NCBI GenBank assembly: GCA_003445895.1
Contig: DMCD01000106.1
Coordinates: 2,412-10,780, forward strand
Reading direction: 5' to 3'
Length of the DNA: 8,369 bases
Source of the DNA: Lachnoclostridium sp.
GTDB lineage: Bacteria; Bacillota; Clostridia; Lachnospirales; Lachnospiraceae
In this document: piece by piece, positions 6,736 through 8,369 of the stretch
Layout of the letters: each line of letters begins with the position of its first letter
How positions within the stretch are numbered: the first letter of the stretch is position 1
Made by a program: the position numbers and the translations under genes
The notes under the pieces: model-generated
Seen by the model: only the letters and a program-made list of their open reading frames with translations
The model's database searches: none
Told to the model about the DNA's origin: nothing

Positions 6736-8012
6736 GCGCACAGATGAAAGACCATTATAATATTGTCATCATCGGCGGCGGTCCGGCAGGACTTGCAGCA
6801 GCTGTTTCCGCAAAGGAAGCGGGAGAGGACGACATTCTGATCCTCGAGCGTGACCATGAGCTGGGCGGCATTCTGAACCAGTGCATTCACAATGGTTTCG
6901 GTCTTCACACCTTCAAGGAGGAGTTGACCGGACCGGAGTATGCCTGGAGATTTGAAGAAAAAGTATATGACCTGGGCATTGAGTACAAGCTCAACACCAT
7001 GGTTATGGATATTTCCGCGGACCGTGTCGTCACTGCAATGAACAAGGAAGACGGCATGTTCCAGATCAAGGCGGGAGCCATCCTCCTGTGCATGGGCTGC
7101 AGAGAGCGTCCGAGAGGCGCCCTGAACATTCCGGGCTACCGTCCGGCAGGCATCTTCTCCGCAGGAACCGCACAGAGACTGGTCAACATGGAGGGCTACA
7201 TGCCCGGCCGTGAGGTCGTCATCCTGGGTTCCGGCGATATCGGACTTATCATGGCGAGACGTATGACCTTCGAGGGCGCCAAGGTTAAGGTTGTAGCAGA
7301 GCTTCTGCCTTACTCCGGCGGTCTGAAGAGAAACATCGTACAGTGCCTGAACGACTACGACATCCCGCTGAAGCTTTCCCACACCATCGTGGATATCGAA
7401 GGCAAGGAGCACATCTCCGCAGTTACCATCGCAGAAGTCGGTCCTGACCGGAAGCCGATTCCGGGAACCGAAGAGCGCTACACCTGCGACTGCCTGCTTC
7501 TGTCCTGCGGCCTGATTCCGGAGAACGAGCTGTCCCGGTCTGCCGGCGTGGACATGAACCCGGTTACCAGCGGCCCTGTGGTCAACGAGAGCCTCGAGAC
7601 CAGCATCCCCGGCATCTTCGCCTGCGGAAACGTACTGCACGTGCATGACCTGGTGGACTATGTATCCGAGGAAGCAACCCGTGCCGGTAAGAACGCCGTG
7701 AAGTTTGTCCGCGGCGAGCTGGACAACACCGAAGGCAAGTGCATTCAGCTGGAAGCTACAAGCGGCGCCCGCTACACCGTACCCTCCACCATCGATCCGG
7801 ACCGGATGGAGGATCTCCTGACCGTCCGCTTCCGCGTGGGCGATGTCTTCAAGGACAGCTTCGTCAGCGTCTACTTCGATGACGAGCAGGTACAGCACAG
7901 AAAGAAACAGATCATGGCACCGGGTGAGATGGAGCAGATCATCCTGAAGAAGGCTGATATCCAGAAATATCCGGACCTGAAGAAGATCACTGTTAAGATT
8001 GAGCAGGCTTAA
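6732..8012 (+). CDS. GlpB-like flavoprotein (pyridine nucleotide-disulfide oxidoreductase fold)
   Basis: This 426-residue protein probably passes electrons from the GlpA-like subunit to a nucleotide or other carrier. It has two Rossmann folds: an FAD site YNIVIIGGGPAGLAAAVSA (GGGPAG at 15-20) and an inserted NAD(P)H-type site VVILGSGDIGLIMARRM (GSGDIG at 166-171). The family segment CMGCRERPRGALNIPG has C120 and C123, and GIFACGNVLHVHDLVDY near the C-terminus is the second FAD-contact motif. It resembles the alpha subunits of HcnB and amino-acid dehydrogenase complexes more than E. coli GlpB, which is a different flavoprotein. There is no membrane helix. It overlaps the upstream gene by 4 bases and its stop overlaps the ribosome-binding site of the DUF1667 gene, so the three products likely form one complex. 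Direct NAD(P) use is not proven by the motif. Confidence 0.85.
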   Translation: MSAQMKDHYNIVIIGGGPAGLAAAVSAKEAGEDDILILERDHELGGILNQCIHNGFGLHTFKEELTGPEYAWRFEEKVYDLGIEYKLNTMVMDISADRVVTAMNKEDGMFQIKAGAILLCMGCRERPRGALNIPGYRPAGIFSAGTAQRLVNMEGYMPGREVVILGSGDIGLIMARRMTFEGAKVKVVAELLPYSGGLKRNIVQCLNDYDIPLKLSHTIVDIEGKEHISAVTIAEVGPDRKPIPGTEERYTCDCLLLSCGLIPENELSRSAGVDMNPVTSGPVVNESLETSIPGIFACGNVLHVHDLVDYVSEEATRAGKNAVKFVRGELDNTEGKCIQLEATSGARYTVPSTIDPDRMEDLLTVRFRVGDVFKDSFVSVYFDDEQVQHRKKQIMAPGEMEQIILKKADIQKYPDLKKITVKIEQA

Positions 8013-8025
8013 GGAGGGAAGCAGA

Positions 8026-8369
8026 ATGGAGAAAAGAGAACTGATCTGCATCGGCTGCCCCATGGGCTGCCAGATGACAGTAGAGATGGATAAGGGAGAG
8101 GTCATTAGCGTTGCCGGCAACACCTGCATGCGCGGAGACATCTATGCCAGAAAAGAAGTAACCAACCCGACGAGAATCGTCACCTCCACAGTGCTGGTTA
8201 CCGGCGGAAAGAAAAAAGACCGCGTAGCATGCAAAACCGCGACAGACATCCCGAAGGCAAAAATCTTTGACGTCATGCACGTCATCAACCACGCAAAAGC
8301 TGCGGCACCGATCAAAATCGGCGACGTGCTGATAAGAGACGTGGCCGGAACTGGGGTAAACGTGATTGC
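8026..8369 (+). CDS. DUF1667 domain protein with four N-terminal cysteines (3' end outside window)
   Basis: The frame is open from ATG 8026 to the window edge, giving 114 complete codons; the family is about 120 residues long, so little is missing. AAGGAGG (8011-8017) overlaps the upstream stop and lies 8 bases before the ATG. The N-terminus has C8-x2-C11-x3-C15-x18-C34 in the context CIGCPMGC...NTCMRGD, a pattern like the [4Fe-4S]-binding N-terminal domain of molybdopterin oxidoreductases, but with no molybdopterin domain after it. A further C69 follows. The rest is a small soluble domain, with no membrane helix in the visible part. DUF1667 genes are known next to GlpA/GlpB-like genes in anaerobes; the biochemical role is not established. 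I infer a small iron-sulfur electron-transfer subunit of the dehydrogenase. Confidence 0.85.
   Translation, partial: MEKRELICIGCPMGCQMTVEMDKGEVISVAGNTCMRGDIYARKEVTNPTRIVTSTVLVTGGKKKDRVACKTATDIPKAKIFDVMHVINHAKAAAPIKIGDVLIRDVAGTGVNVI

Noticed and set aside
6675..8141. Long open frame on the - strand opposite the GlpB-like gene (about 488 codons).
   Set aside because: It covers three conserved + strand genes, has no family features and no start signal; it arises from the third-position GC pattern.

Overview
The window looks like chromosomal DNA of an anaerobic, moderately GC-rich Clostridia-type Firmicute, probably Lachnospiraceae-like. The evidence is near-perfect AGGAGG ribosome-binding sites before every gene, use of TTG and GTG starts, AT-rich promoters between GC-richer genes, a GlpP-type RNA-binding antiterminator (a Firmicute trait), and an iron-sulfur flavoprotein dehydrogenase in place of an oxygen-using GlpO. 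All genes are on the + strand; the genus cannot be named from this sequence.

Left part (1-1769): the 3' end of an unrecognised acidic helical protein, a TelA-family (toxic anion resistance, PF05816) coiled-coil protein, and an 88-residue protein with two membrane helices and a charged tail. They are closely spaced and probably form one transcription unit that starts left of the window. A GC-rich hairpin cluster lies just downstream (1789-1860), followed by an AT-rich gap with no gene.

Right part (about 2033-8369): a glycerol-use operon. A strong extended -10 promoter (2033-2061) drives a short leader that contains an intrinsic terminator, then glpP (antiterminator, TTG start), glpK (glycerol kinase), glpF (glycerol channel), a GlpA-like FAD dehydrogenase with a C-terminal BFD-type [2Fe-2S] domain, a GlpB-like pyridine nucleotide-disulfide-type flavoprotein, and a DUF1667 protein with four clustered cysteines that runs off the right edge. 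The predicted flow is: glycerol enters through GlpF, is phosphorylated by GlpK, and is oxidised to dihydroxyacetone phosphate by the three-gene dehydrogenase, while GlpP senses glycerol-3-phosphate and lets transcription through leader terminators.

Points worth a second look: the dehydrogenase module has a GlpB-position flavoprotein plus DUF1667 where E. coli has GlpB and GlpC; the glpP leader is apparently attenuated; a nested-stem leader sits before the dehydrogenase genes and shares a short motif with the glpP leader; GlpK has Glu where related Firmicute enzymes carry the HPr-phosphorylated His; and the second NPA box of GlpF reads NAA. I see no CRISPR array, insertion sequence, rRNA or tRNA.
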